Shown: positions 8,260 to 17,109, counted from the stretch's first letter. The stretch: DNA of 64,000 nt from an uncultured Clostridia bacterium (GCA_944328665.1 CALVHS010000035.1:1-64000), one strand, 5' to 3'. Translations and numbers: made by a program. The notes: generated by a model not told the origin, from the letters alone.

Positions 8260-9610
8260 CGGCATCCCCCCGCAGCGAGGCGACGACGGCGCAAAACCTG
8301 TCCCCCCGCTCTTCATACCCCGCAAAGAGGTCAAAGCTGCTGCTTGCGGGGCTCAAGAGCACGTTCTGCCCCCGCTTAGCGGTCATCGCGGCGATGCGCA
8401 CGGCGAGTTCGAACCCGGCGCACAGCGTCACCTGCGTGAACCCCTTCTTCGCCGCGCTCGCCAGCAGTTTGAAACGGTTTTCCCCGTAGAGCACGGCGTG
8501 CACGGCGCGCCCGCCGAGCATGCCCGCAAACAGCTTGTCGTAATCTTCCCCTTTGTCCTTGCCGCCGAGCAGCACCACCGTGTCCGCCTGCATGCAGCCG
8601 AGCGCGGTAAGCGTCGCATCCACGTTCGTACCCTTGGAATCGTCGATGTAGGTGACGCCGTTCACCTCCGCGACCGTCTCGATGCGGTGCCTGACGCCGC
8701 GCATCTTGGAGAGGGCGGAAGCGACCGTGCCGCTCTCCGCCCCCAGCAGCTTGACGGCGCAGATCGCCGCGAGGGCGTTGGCGAGGTTGTGCTCCCCCTT
8801 CAGGGAGAGGGCGGACGCGTCCATGATCTTTTCGTTTTCGTAATACAGCCCCCCTTCGAAGAGACAGGCGCCCCGCACCCGCTCCCGCAGGGAAAAATAG
8901 CGCACGGGACAGCGCGCTTTGTCCGCAAAGGCGCGCACCCGCTCGTCGTCGTAATTAAGCACGGCAAACTCGCTTTCCCGCATGTTGCGCAGCAGTTTTT
9001 CCTTTAAGAATATGTAATTTTCCATGGTGTAATGGCGGTCGAGATGATCCTGCGCGATGTTGGTCACGACGGCGACGTGCGGGCGGATGCTCGAAAGCGT
9101 CTCCAGCTGGAAACTGGAGATCTCCGCCACGGCGATATCGCCATAGCCGAGCTCGTCCGCCTTCGAGACGAGGGGGGCGCCGATGTTGCCGCAGGCGCAG
9201 CTCTTCAGCCCCGCCGCCCGCAGCACTTCGTCGATCATGGTCACCGTCGTCGTCTTGCCGTTGGTGCCCGTCACGGCGACGAGAGCCGCCCGCAGGAACA
9301 GGCAGCCGAGTTCCGCCTCTCCGAGGATGCGCTTGCCCCGTTTGCGGAAGGCGACGGGCAGTTCGTGGTCGATGGGGATCCCCGGGCTGAGCACGAGCAC
9401 GTCACACGAGCCGACCGCCTCCCCCATGCCTCCCCGCGGCACGGGAACGGCGCCCCGCTCGGCGAGGGCGCGCATCGTATTCTGCACGGCGGCGTCCGCC
9501 ACGTCGTCATACAGATACACCGCCGCGCCGCGGCGGAGCAGAAATTCCGCGCTCGCGGCGCCGCTCTTAGACAAGCCCGCCACGAGAAATTTTTGATTCC
9601 CGAAATACAT
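8231..9610 (-). CDS. murD: UDP-MurNAc-L-alanine--D-glutamate ligase MurD
   Basis: MurD adds D-glutamate, supplied by MurI, to UDP-MurNAc-L-Ala. The 459-aa protein shows the ATP loop GTNGKTT at residues 115-121, the AEISSFQLE motif and the central HNLANALAA segment. The C-terminal substrate-binding region includes SPASSSFD, a MurD hallmark. It follows mraY by 11 bases and its end overlaps ftsW. Confidence 0.97.
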   Translation of the reverse strand: MYFGNQKFLVAGLSKSGAASAEFLLRRGAAVYLYDDVADAAVQNTMRALAERGAVPVPRGGMGEAVGSCDVLVLSPGIPIDHELPVAFRKRGKRILGEAELGCLFLRAALVAVTGTNGKTTTVTMIDEVLRAAGLKSCACGNIGAPLVSKADELGYGDIAVAEISSFQLETLSSIRPHVAVVTNIAQDHLDRHYTMENYIFLKEKLLRNMRESEFAVLNYDDERVRAFADKARCPVRYFSLRERVRGACLFEGGLYYENEKIMDASALSLKGEHNLANALAAICAVKLLGAESGTVASALSKMRGVRHRIETVAEVNGVTYIDDSKGTNVDATLTALGCMQADTVVLLGGKDKGEDYDKLFAGMLGGRAVHAVLYGENRFKLLASAAKKGFTQVTLCAGFELAVRIAAMTAKRGQNVLLSPASSSFDLFAGYEERGDRFCAVVASLRGDADGGEKLCVE

Positions 9611-9621
9611 AAACTCTCCTT

Positions 9622-10575
9622 TCAGCGGGCGAAAAAGAGGCTCAACAGCCCCGCCGCCGCCGTAACGAAGGAATAGGCGTAGACGATCTTGGCCTCCGAA
9701 TACCCCTTTTTTTGGAAATGATGATGAAGGGGCGCCATCAGAAATACCCGCTTTTTCCTCCTTTTATAATATATGACCTGCACGATGACGGATATGCTCG
9801 AAAGGACGAACATGACGCCGATCGGAAGGATATACAGCGCGTTGCCGCTGAATACGGCGACCGCCGCGGCGAACCCGCCGAGGCTAAGGGAGCCGGTATC
9901 CCCCATAAACAGGGAAGCGCGGTTGGTATTGAACAGCAGATACCCCGCCAGTACGCCGCTTAGGATGAGGGAAAGGTCTGCAAGGCCTGTCCTTTCTCCG
10001 GCGAGCAGCAGGATGAGCGCCGCAAAGGAGACGAAATACCAAAAACCGACGGACGCGGCGAGCCCGTCCAATCCGTCCGTCAAATTGACGCTGTTGACGG
10101 TGGCGAGAAAGGCGAGCGACGCGAGGGGCACGATCCAGCCGCCGATGTCGAAGGCGTATCCGGAAAAGGGGATATTGACGCGGGTCAGCCCGCTGCGGTA
10201 GCAGAAAACGCCCGCGATGAGGGCGATCGCCAGCTGAAAAAAGATCTTTTGGCGAGCGGAAAGGCCGAGGTTGCGCCGGAACCGGAATTTGAGAAAGTCG
10301 TCGAGAAAGCCGACGGCGAGATAGGCAAAACCGATCGTCAGCGAAACGAAGGAGAGCCTGTCCGTAAACAGCCCCGCCGCAGCGGCGACGATCGCGGCGG
10401 CGGCGATAAAGGCGAGCCCGCCCGCCGTGGGCGTGCCGCCCTTGTCCTTATGCTCCTCGACATAACCGAGAATATATTGACCGGCGCGCCATCTCCTAAG
10501 CAGAGGGATGAGCGCCGCACACAGGAGCGCGGAGAGCAGCGCCCCCGCCGCAAACAAGAGGATCGCGCCGCGCAT
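9622..10575 (-). CDS. mraY: Phospho-MurNAc-pentapeptide transferase MraY
   Basis: MraY moves phospho-MurNAc-pentapeptide onto undecaprenyl phosphate to form lipid I at the inner membrane face. The 317-aa protein has about ten membrane helices and all family motifs: KGGTPTAGG, FLDDFLK, NLTDGLDGLA, MGDTGSL and APLHHHFQKKG. The aspartates of FLDD and DGLDG are the metal and catalytic residues. The gene directly follows murE with no murF between them. Confidence 0.97.
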   Translation of the reverse strand: MRGAILLFAAGALLSALLCAALIPLLRRWRAGQYILGYVEEHKDKGGTPTAGGLAFIAAAAIVAAAAGLFTDRLSFVSLTIGFAYLAVGFLDDFLKFRFRRNLGLSARQKIFFQLAIALIAGVFCYRSGLTRVNIPFSGYAFDIGGWIVPLASLAFLATVNSVNLTDGLDGLAASVGFWYFVSFAALILLLAGERTGLADLSLILSGVLAGYLLFNTNRASLFMGDTGSLSLGGFAAAVAVFSGNALYILPIGVMFVLSSISVIVQVIYYKRRKKRVFLMAPLHHHFQKKGYSEAKIVYAYSFVTAAAGLLSLFFAR

Positions 10576-10576
10576 C

Positions 10577-12037
10577 TTACCCGTCCTTCTCCGCCGCCTT
10601 ATCCCGCAGGATGCCGCGGATGGCGGAAAAATCGCTGTAAATATGTTTCACTCCCATGATCTCCTGATAATTTTCTCCCCCTTTGCCCGCCACCAGAAGC
10701 ACGTCGCCCGCGGCGAGGCGGTCGACGGCGTATTCGATCGCGCTCTCCCTGTCGACCACGATGACATACTCATCCGTCAGGGGAGAGACCCCCTTTTCGA
10801 TCTGCAAGATGATGTCGAAAGGATCTTCATAGCGCGGGTTGTCCGAAGTCAGCACGGTAAAATCGGCATTTTTTGCCGACGCTTCCCCCATGAGGGGGCG
10901 TTTTTGCGCATCCCGGTTGCCTCCGCAGCCGAACAGGCAGATCAGCTTCCCCCCGCAATGGGGGCGCAGGGCGCGCAGCGACTTTTCCAACCCGTCGGGA
11001 GTATGCGCAAAATCCACATAGATATCCGCCCCGCGGTAGGCGCCCGCCTTTTCCAGCCTGCCGCTCACCTTCTCCAAAGAGGAGAGCCCCTCGGCGATGA
11101 CAGGCACGGGGATCCCCGCCAGCTTGGCACACTCCGCCGCCGCCATCGAATTACTTACGTTGTGCCGCCCCGTCATGTGCAGGCGTATCTCGTACAATTC
11201 GTCGAACAGATTGATGATATAGCGGCAGCCGTCCTGCCCTTCCTCGATGTCCACCGCAAAGACGTCGGAGGGATTTTCGAGGGCGTAGCTGACGCTCTTT
11301 TGCGCCACGGCAGCCAGCCGCCTCCCCTCCTCGTCGTCAAAATTGAGGATGGCGCAGCCGCAGCGTTCTCCTTCGAACAGCCTGCGTTTTGCGGCGGCAT
11401 ATCTCTCCATATCGCCGAAAAAATCGAGATGATCTTCGGTCAAATTGGTAAAGATGCAGTATTCGAAGGGGATCCCGTCCGCCTTTCCGAAATACAGGGC
11501 GTGCGCGGATACTTCCATCACCGCCCATTGCACGCCGCAGCCGGCCATGTCCGCAAGGATCTGATAGAGAAAGACGGGATCGGGCGTGGTCAGTTCGGGG
11601 GCGATCTCCTTGTTGGCGTAAAAGACGCCGAGGGTGCCGATATTGCCGCAGGGAATGCCCGCGGCACGGAAGATCGCCGCCAACATGTGCGCCGTCGTCG
11701 TCTTGCCGTTCGTGCCCGTGATGCCGACGAGTTTCAGCTTTTTTTCGGGATGGCCGTAAAACGCAGCCGCCAGCATCCCCGTCGCCCGCCTGCCGTCTTC
11801 GACCACCATCTGCGGCACGTCCAGCGGCAGCTTGCGCTCGACGGCGAGCGCCACCGCGCCGCAGGCGACGGCTTCCGCCGCAAAGTCGTGCCCGTCGTTT
11901 TCCTCCCCGCAAAAACATACAAACAGGTCTCCTTCCATGACGTGCTTGCTGTCCGCACTGATCCCGCCGATCTCCGTCTCTCCGTTTCCCGTCCATTCTT
12001 TTGCGCCGATCTCCCGCGCCAATGCTGCAAATAACAA
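10577..12037 (-). CDS. murE: UDP-MurNAc-tripeptide synthetase MurE (meso-DAP type)
   Basis: MurE adds the third stem-peptide residue. The 486-aa protein has the ATP loop GTNGKTT at residues 108-114, the HNVSNSMAA segment and the DNPRYEDP motif in the C-terminal domain. DNPR is the signature of enzymes that add meso-diaminopimelate; lysine-adding enzymes carry other residues there. This fits with the ddh gene at 27330-28310. It follows ftsI by 12 bases. Confidence 0.96.
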   Translation of the reverse strand: MLFAALAREIGAKEWTGNGETEIGGISADSKHVMEGDLFVCFCGEENDGHDFAAEAVACGAVALAVERKLPLDVPQMVVEDGRRATGMLAAAFYGHPEKKLKLVGITGTNGKTTTAHMLAAIFRAAGIPCGNIGTLGVFYANKEIAPELTTPDPVFLYQILADMAGCGVQWAVMEVSAHALYFGKADGIPFEYCIFTNLTEDHLDFFGDMERYAAAKRRLFEGERCGCAILNFDDEEGRRLAAVAQKSVSYALENPSDVFAVDIEEGQDGCRYIINLFDELYEIRLHMTGRHNVSNSMAAAECAKLAGIPVPVIAEGLSSLEKVSGRLEKAGAYRGADIYVDFAHTPDGLEKSLRALRPHCGGKLICLFGCGGNRDAQKRPLMGEASAKNADFTVLTSDNPRYEDPFDIILQIEKGVSPLTDEYVIVVDRESAIEYAVDRLAAGDVLLVAGKGGENYQEIMGVKHIYSDFSAIRGILRDKAAEKDG

Positions 12038-12049
12038 AGTTCTCTCCTT

Positions 12050-13795
12050 TTATTCATACGGCAAGATGCCGCGTACTTCTATGATGCCTTCGAAGATCTC
12101 CTTCGCGCAGGGTGCGGCGACGACGCTGCCGTAATAGGCGCCCTGCGGTTCGTCCACGATGACGAGCGCAAGATATTGCGGATCGTCCGAGGGGAAAAAG
12201 CCGAGGAAGGAAGAGACATATTTCCCCGCGGCAAGGGCGCCGCCTTCAAATTTCTGCGCCGTGCCCGTCTTTCCTCCCACTTTATATCCCTCGATATACG
12301 CCTTGTTGCCGCTCCCCCGTTCCACCACCCCCTCGAGCAGGGAGGCAAGGATGCGGGAAGCCTCCTCCCCGACCGTCCTGTTTTTCAATTCGGCGGGAAA
12401 TTCTTCCGAGATCTTTCCGTCCGCGGAAGAGATCTTTTTGACGAGGCGGGGCCGATAGTAGTACCCGCCGTTGACGGCGGCGGCGCCCGCGCAGGCGAGC
12501 TGCAGCGCCGACACCGCCAAACTCTGCCCGAAGCCGATGCGCGCCAGGTCGCAGCCGCGCACCGCGCTTTCGGGGATGAGCATCCCCTGCGCCTCCCCCG
12601 AAAAATCGATCCCCGTATTTTTGCCGAAGCCGAACGCCGCAAGATAGCCGTAAAAGGTCTCCGTCCCGAGCGCGAGCGCCATATCCACGAAGCAGGGATT
12701 GCAGCTGTTGTTGAGCGCCTCGGCGATCGTCTGGTTCGCATGCTTTCCGTCGGCATGGGTGCTCCAGCAGCGGATGGTCGTCCCGTCCACGGAACGGGTG
12801 CGGCTGCTCGCAAAACGGCGGGTGAGCGAAAACGCCGCGGGATTGCCGCGCAGATGCTCCTCGATGTCGGCGGCGGCGGTGACGATCTTGAAAGTCGAAC
12901 CCGGCTCGTAAATGTCGCTCACGAGGCGATTGCGCGAAAGATCGTTCAGATCTTCGTCCCCGCGCGGGACGTCGTTGAGGTCATACGACGGGATGCACGC
13001 CATTGCCAGCACGGAAAAATCGCGCGGGTCGAGCACGACGCACTGCGCCGAGCGGGGCGCATATTCCGCATAGGCGCGCTCCATCGCCTGCTCGGCGACC
13101 GTCTGGATCGCCGCGTCCACGGTCAGCGTGACGTCCAGGCCGTCCGTCGCGGGGTAATAATGCGCCTTTCCGTCGGCAAGTTCGCTGCCGACAAGGTCGG
13201 TATCATACAAGATCTCCCCGTCCATGCCCGCCAAGTATTTATCATAATATTTTTCAATGCCGGTCAGCCCCGCGTTGTCCGAGGAAGTAAAGCCGATCGT
13301 CTGGCATAATAGTTTGCCGTACGGATATGTGCGGGTATTGTCCCGCGCGTAATATACGCCCGGCAGTTCGCGGGCGGACAGCGCTTCGACGAGGGCGGCG
13401 TCCGCCCGCCGGACGACGGTCAGTTCGGACACGCGCGAGGAAGCCAGCTTTTCTTCGAGCGTCTCCTTGTCCAAAGAAAAGATCTCCGCCAGCACGCGCG
13501 CCGTCTCTTCCCTGTCTCGGACGGCGTTCGGACGGACGAACACGGTATAGGAAGTGAGATTGCCCGCCAAAAGGGCGCCGTTCCTGTCGAAAATGCGTCC
13601 CCGCTCGGCGACGACGGGGATCTCCCTCGTCCACTGATCGAGCGCACGGGCGCGCAGGGCTTTCCCTTCCGCCACCTGCAAATAGAAAAAACGCGCAAAA
13701 ATGACCAAAAAAAGAAAGGCCACGGCGAGCAAGACCGCCGATAACCTCTTTCGTAAGACCGTGGCGGAGACTCCGCCCGCCCGATTTTTGCCCAT
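12050..13795 (-). CDS. ftsI: Class B penicillin-binding protein (FtsI/PBP2B)
   Basis: This is the septal transpeptidase that cross-links new wall and partners FtsW. The 581-aa protein has one N-terminal membrane helix, the PBP dimerisation region with the RGxIxDRNG motif, then the transpeptidase domain. Its active-site motifs are STFK (300-303), SCN (364-366) and KTG (509-511). No PASTA domains follow, so it resembles FtsI more than Bacillus SpoVD or PBP2B. ATG 13795 with GGAGG upstream is preferred over an earlier ATG at 13852. Confidence 0.93.
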   Translation of the reverse strand: MGKNRAGGVSATVLRKRLSAVLLAVAFLFLVIFARFFYLQVAEGKALRARALDQWTREIPVVAERGRIFDRNGALLAGNLTSYTVFVRPNAVRDREETARVLAEIFSLDKETLEEKLASSRVSELTVVRRADAALVEALSARELPGVYYARDNTRTYPYGKLLCQTIGFTSSDNAGLTGIEKYYDKYLAGMDGEILYDTDLVGSELADGKAHYYPATDGLDVTLTVDAAIQTVAEQAMERAYAEYAPRSAQCVVLDPRDFSVLAMACIPSYDLNDVPRGDEDLNDLSRNRLVSDIYEPGSTFKIVTAAADIEEHLRGNPAAFSLTRRFASSRTRSVDGTTIRCWSTHADGKHANQTIAEALNNSCNPCFVDMALALGTETFYGYLAAFGFGKNTGIDFSGEAQGMLIPESAVRGCDLARIGFGQSLAVSALQLACAGAAAVNGGYYYRPRLVKKISSADGKISEEFPAELKNRTVGEEASRILASLLEGVVERGSGNKAYIEGYKVGGKTGTAQKFEGGALAAGKYVSSFLGFFPSDDPQYLALVIVDEPQGAYYGSVVAAPCAKEIFEGIIEVRGILPYE

Positions 13796-13904
13796 GCCAC
13801 CTCCGTACCCGGGACATAAAAAAATCGACCCCGTCCGCAGGCCGTGGAACAACCTTACAGCGAGACCGAATTTCTTTCGTAGATCTTTCCGTTTTTTACG
13901 GCAG

Positions 13905-14669
13905 TCATGCCGCGCGGACGAAGCCGTTGGCTTCCGCCCAATCGATGATGTACTCGTCGCTCGTGATCTCGGCGATATGCGCCTCGACCTCCGCGTGCCT
14001 GGACATCACCTGCGTGAGGCGCGCCTCCTGTTCGGCGACGTCGCTGTCCAGCGTCCTGAGCACGCTGGTGTTGACGATGATGAGCGCGAGAATGACGACC
14101 ACGACGAGCGCATAGATCGCCATGAGCAATTTGCCCTTCGCCGTGATGGAGACTCCCTTCTTTTCGGCGACCGTCGCGGGTTTTTCCCCTTCGAAGAGGC
14201 CGCTCTTATACTGGATCGTCGTGGCGGTAGGCATGAGATCCTCCGCCTCTTCCGCGGGCGCCGCGGCGGGAGCAAACCCGTCGAACGCGGGCGCGATAAA
14301 ATCTTCCGCGGGAGCCTGCGTTTCAAACGCAGGGCTCCTCACGGAGAGGCGGGTGCTGAGATCGGGCGAGGCGTGCTGCCTCGCAAACGACGGCTCGAAG
14401 GCGGGCGCGCTCGCCTGCCTCGGGGCAGCCTGTGCCGTGCCGCGGGGCCCGAACAGGATCTCCTGCGGCGTCTGCGGCTCGGGGACATACTCCTCCTCTT
14501 TGCCGTATTCGGGATTGATGAGCCTCTGATAGCTGTCGGAGATGCGCGCGTTATGGAGCGCTTTCTCCTCCGATATTTCCTGCTCTTCTCCGCGGCCCGC
14601 AAATCTTTCATACGGTCTCGCGTTTCTCTGTGTACCGAAGCGTTCTCTTTCCAATACAGATGCCGGCAT
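13905..14669 (-). CDS. ftsL: FtsL/DivIC-like division protein with long cytoplasmic extension
   Basis: FtsL is a bitopic coiled-coil protein of the divisome. Position between rsmH and ftsI and the C-terminal architecture support the call: one membrane helix at about residues 179-204, then a 50-residue outside segment with heptad character ending in a DYA-like end region. The odd part is the N-terminus: about 178 residues, rich in Ala, Pro, Glu and Phe and apparently disordered, where ordinary FtsL has about 30-60. Sequence identity to any named FtsL cannot be judged by eye, so the symbol rests on synteny and topology. Confidence 0.72.
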   Translation of the reverse strand: MPASVLERERFGTQRNARPYERFAGRGEEQEISEEKALHNARISDSYQRLINPEYGKEEEYVPEPQTPQEILFGPRGTAQAAPRQASAPAFEPSFARQHASPDLSTRLSVRSPAFETQAPAEDFIAPAFDGFAPAAAPAEEAEDLMPTATTIQYKSGLFEGEKPATVAEKKGVSITAKGKLLMAIYALVVVVILALIIVNTSVLRTLDSDVAEQEARLTQVMSRHAEVEAHIAEITSDEYIIDWAEANGFVRAA

Positions 14670-14682
14670 GGTGCTGCTCTCC

Positions 14683-15630
14683 TTAATTATATGTTTCCAC
14701 CCTTTCCGCTATGCGCAGTTTCGCGCTTTTGGAACGCGGATTTTTCCGCAGTTCCTCTTCCGAAGCCGTCAAAGGTTTTTTGGTGATGATCTCGATCTCT
14801 TTTTTTCGTCCGCATACGCAGACAGGAAGGTTTTTGTCGCAGATGCAATCCGTTTCCAGATCGCGGAACACATTTTTGACGATCCTGTCCTCCAAGGAAT
14901 GGAAAGTCAAAATGCAGATCCTGCCGCCCCCCTTCAGCCGCAGGGTAAGCCCGCGCACCGCTTCCTCCATGCCGCCCAATTCGTCGTTCACTTCGATGCG
15001 GATGGCCTGAAACGTCTTTCTGGAAAAGGGCGCCCCGTGACGGAATTTGGCGGGGATGCTCCTTTCGATCACGGAAACGAGCTGACCCGTCTCGCGGATC
15101 CTCCCCTTTTTCCGCTCCGCGGCGATATTTGCCGCGATCTTCTTCGCGAACGGCTCTTCGCCGTATTCGCGGATGATCCTGCACAGCGCCTGCTCGGGAT
15201 ATTCGTTGACTACCGTCTCCGCCGTCAGGGATGCCTCAGGATCCATGCGCATATCCAGCGGCGCGTTTTTCATATAACTGAACCCGCGGCTCTCTTCGTC
15301 CAGCTGAAAACTCGATACGCCAAAGTCGAGCAGCACGCCGTCCAGCTTGTCCGTGCCCGTCTCTTCGAGCACGCGTTCGTATTCTTTATAATTGCTTTTG
15401 CGGATCGTGAACCTGCCCGCAAAGGGGGAAAGCCGCGCCTTTGCCGCCGCGATGGCGTTGTCGTCGAGGTCTGTGGCGATCAGCCTGCCGTTCGGAGACG
15501 TCCGCACGAGGATCTCGAACGAATGCCCGCCCCCGCCGACCGTCCCGTCAAAGTAGACGCCGCCGTCTTTGAGCGCGAGCCCTCGCATGCATTCTTCGAG
15601 CATCACGGGCACATGGGAAAAGGAGATCAT
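14683..15630 (-). CDS. rsmH: 16S rRNA (cytosine1402-N4)-methyltransferase RsmH
   Basis: RsmH (MraW) methylates C1402 of 16S rRNA in the decoding centre with S-adenosylmethionine. The 315-aa protein begins HVPVMLEECMRGL and has the SAM motif GTVGGGGHS. Family segments DGVLLDFGVSSFQLD and RTFQAIRIEVN-like (here KTFQAIRIEVNDEL) follow, and HSLEDRIVK lies near the end. The start overlaps the end of mraZ by four bases. Confidence 0.96.
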   Translation of the reverse strand: MISFSHVPVMLEECMRGLALKDGGVYFDGTVGGGGHSFEILVRTSPNGRLIATDLDDNAIAAAKARLSPFAGRFTIRKSNYKEYERVLEETGTDKLDGVLLDFGVSSFQLDEESRGFSYMKNAPLDMRMDPEASLTAETVVNEYPEQALCRIIREYGEEPFAKKIAANIAAERKKGRIRETGQLVSVIERSIPAKFRHGAPFSRKTFQAIRIEVNDELGGMEEAVRGLTLRLKGGGRICILTFHSLEDRIVKNVFRDLETDCICDKNLPVCVCGRKKEIEIITKKPLTASEEELRKNPRSKSAKLRIAERVETYN

Positions 15631-16070
15631 TCTCTCCTGCCCGCCCCGAGGCTCCTGAGCCGTTCGAACACGCTGCCCATATCTTTGCCCGCCGTCCTTG
15701 CGGCATAGTGCTCGGCAGATTCGATCCGCAGATAGGACGCCGCGCCGATGACGACGATATCCTTGTCGATCCCCGCATGCTCTTTGAGTTCCTGCGGGAT
15801 GACGATCCGCCCCTGCGGATCTTCCGCCACGTCAAAGACGCTGCTCGTAAAATCGGTGATCGCTTCCTGCGTCTCCACATCGAAGATGGAAACATCCCCG
15901 AAGCTGTCGAGGATCTTTTTATACTCGGCGAGCGGCAGCACGTTGATGGTGTTGTTCGCGCCGCAGGACAGCTTGTAGCCGCCCTCTAATTCCGCCTTGT
16001 ATTTTGCGGGGATCCGTATTCTGTTTTTGTCGTCCAGCTTGACGTTGAACTTGCCATTGAAAGAATACAT
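15627..16070 (-). CDS. mraZ: Transcriptional regulator MraZ
   Basis: MraZ is a SpoVT/AbrB-fold DNA-binding protein that controls its own dcw operon. The 147-aa product has the two family half-domains, starting with DDKNRIRIPAKYK and, in the second half, DPQGRIVIPQELKEHAGI. It is the first gene of the cluster and lies directly behind a promoter containing four spaced TGGT repeats (see 16101-16142), the expected target. Confidence 0.96.
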   Translation of the reverse strand: MYSFNGKFNVKLDDKNRIRIPAKYKAELEGGYKLSCGANNTINVLPLAEYKKILDSFGDVSIFDVETQEAITDFTSSVFDVAEDPQGRIVIPQELKEHAGIDKDIVVIGAASYLRIESAEHYAARTAGKDMGSVFERLRSLGAGRRE

Positions 16071-16100
16071 CCCTTCCCTTCCACCCGTTGTGATGACACT

Positions 16101-16142
16101 ATTATATCACCACTTTTGACCACTGTCAACCACATTTGACCA
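16101..16142 (-). promoter_or_regulatory. dcw promoter overlapped by four MraZ-type repeats
   Basis: Minus strand: TTGACA (16129-16124), a 17-base spacer and TATAAT (16106-16101). Four TGGT units, at 16142, 16132, 16122 and 16112 and reading downstream, recur every 10 bases. They cover the region from just above the -35 box through the spacer to the edge of the -10 box. MraZ of E. coli and mollicutes binds short direct repeats with this spacing, so this is very probably the autoregulatory operator. Confidence 0.85.
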
Positions 16143-16187
16143 ATTTCTTTTCAAAACAGGCAACTTTTTTCATGTTTTTGCTAATTA

Positions 16188-16308
16188 CGAACGTATGTTT
16201 ATGTTAAAAAACGAGCAAAATACACACATTTGTTCGTATTTTTTGCTTCCCCGAGAAAAATCACCCTCTTTTTCGCCGATTTTTTCCAATTTTTCGAACA
16301 TTTGTTTG
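16188..16308. promoter_or_regulatory. Three LexA-like boxes
   Basis: CGAACGTATGTTTA (16188-16201), CGAACAAATGTGTG (minus, 16236-16223) and CGAACATTTGTTTG (16295-16308) resemble the Gram-positive LexA consensus CGAAC-N4-GTTYG. They lie in the A/T-rich end of murI, 60-180 bases before the dcw promoter. Function is inferred only from similarity. Confidence 0.35.
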
Positions 16309-16966
16309 TTTGCGCGGCAGAGTGGCCGAGGCTCCCTTTTTCCCCGAGAAGAGAGGCAAGGCGGCGCGCCGCGCCCTCGTTTCCGTCAAAGGCGGGAACG
16401 CCGTAAAAAGCGGAGATCTCGCGGCGCAAAAAGACGTAATGGGTACAGCCGAGGACGACGGCGCCGCAATCCTCCGCCGGCAGATAATGCGCAAGGCCGA
16501 TCCGTTCCGGGACGAGGGCGTTCGCCTCGATCGCGCCGACCAGCCCCGCCGGCTCGCGCGGAAGGATCCTGTCCTCTTTCCCTCGCGCGAGTGCGGCAAA
16601 GCGAGCGGATGCGAGGGTGGCGCGCGTCGCCAGCACGAGCACTTTCCCCGCGCACGAAGCGAGCGCGGGGCGCACCGCGGGCTCCAGCCCCACGACGGGA
16701 AAGGGATAGCGCGCGCGGATCGCCGCCGCTGCCGCCGCCGTCGCCGTGTTGCAGGCGATGACCGCCCCCTTCAGCGGGTAGGCGGCAAGGCGGGCGAACC
16801 CTTCCGACGTAAAGCGGCAGATCTCCTCCGCCGTCTGCCCGCCGTACGGCGCCCTGCCGTTATCCCCGAAATAGAGAAATTTTTCCTCGGGCAGCTGCCG
16901 CATGCACGCCGCCAACACCGTCAGCCCGCCGATGCCGCTGTCAAAAACCGCGATATATTCGTCCAT
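16199..16966 (-). CDS. murI: Glutamate racemase MurI
   Basis: MurI converts L- to D-glutamate for MurD. The protein is 255 aa from ATG 16966, which has GGAGGGGAGAGG just upstream. Catalytic landmarks are Asp9 in FDSGIGG, Cys72 in ACNTA and Cys174 in LGCTHY. The fold should end near residue 210. The last 45 residues are Lys/Asn/Phe-rich, encoded by unusually A/T-rich DNA, and do not look like family sequence. They may be a read-on into the former intergenic region. The gene is divergent from rpsT and upstream of mraZ. Confidence 0.94.
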   Translation of the reverse strand: MDEYIAVFDSGIGGLTVLAACMRQLPEEKFLYFGDNGRAPYGGQTAEEICRFTSEGFARLAAYPLKGAVIACNTATAAAAAAIRARYPFPVVGLEPAVRPALASCAGKVLVLATRATLASARFAALARGKEDRILPREPAGLVGAIEANALVPERIGLAHYLPAEDCGAVVLGCTHYVFLRREISAFYGVPAFDGNEGAARRLASLLGEKGSLGHSAAQTNKCSKNWKKSAKKRVIFLGEAKNTNKCVYFARFLT

Positions 16967-17038
16967 CCTCTCCCCTCCGCGCCGCCGCAAAATCTTTGCG
17001 ATCCGGCGAATATTTTGCTCGTTTTTATTGAAAAACAG

Positions 17039-17067
17039 TTTACAATCGGTTTTATTTGTGATAAAAT
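17039..17067 (+). promoter_or_regulatory. rpsT promoter
   Basis: TTTACA, a 17-base spacer and TAAAAT, 43 bases before the rpsT start, form a good sigma-A promoter. Confidence 0.75.
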
Positions 17068-17109
17068 AGCTTAGGTATCAAAGAGAACACTATCGAAAGG
17101 AGAATCAAA

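Noticed and set aside
16195..16761. A 188-codon plus-strand frame opposite murI
   Set aside because: Arg/Pro-rich shadow of murI; MurI catalytic motifs on the other strand are clear.
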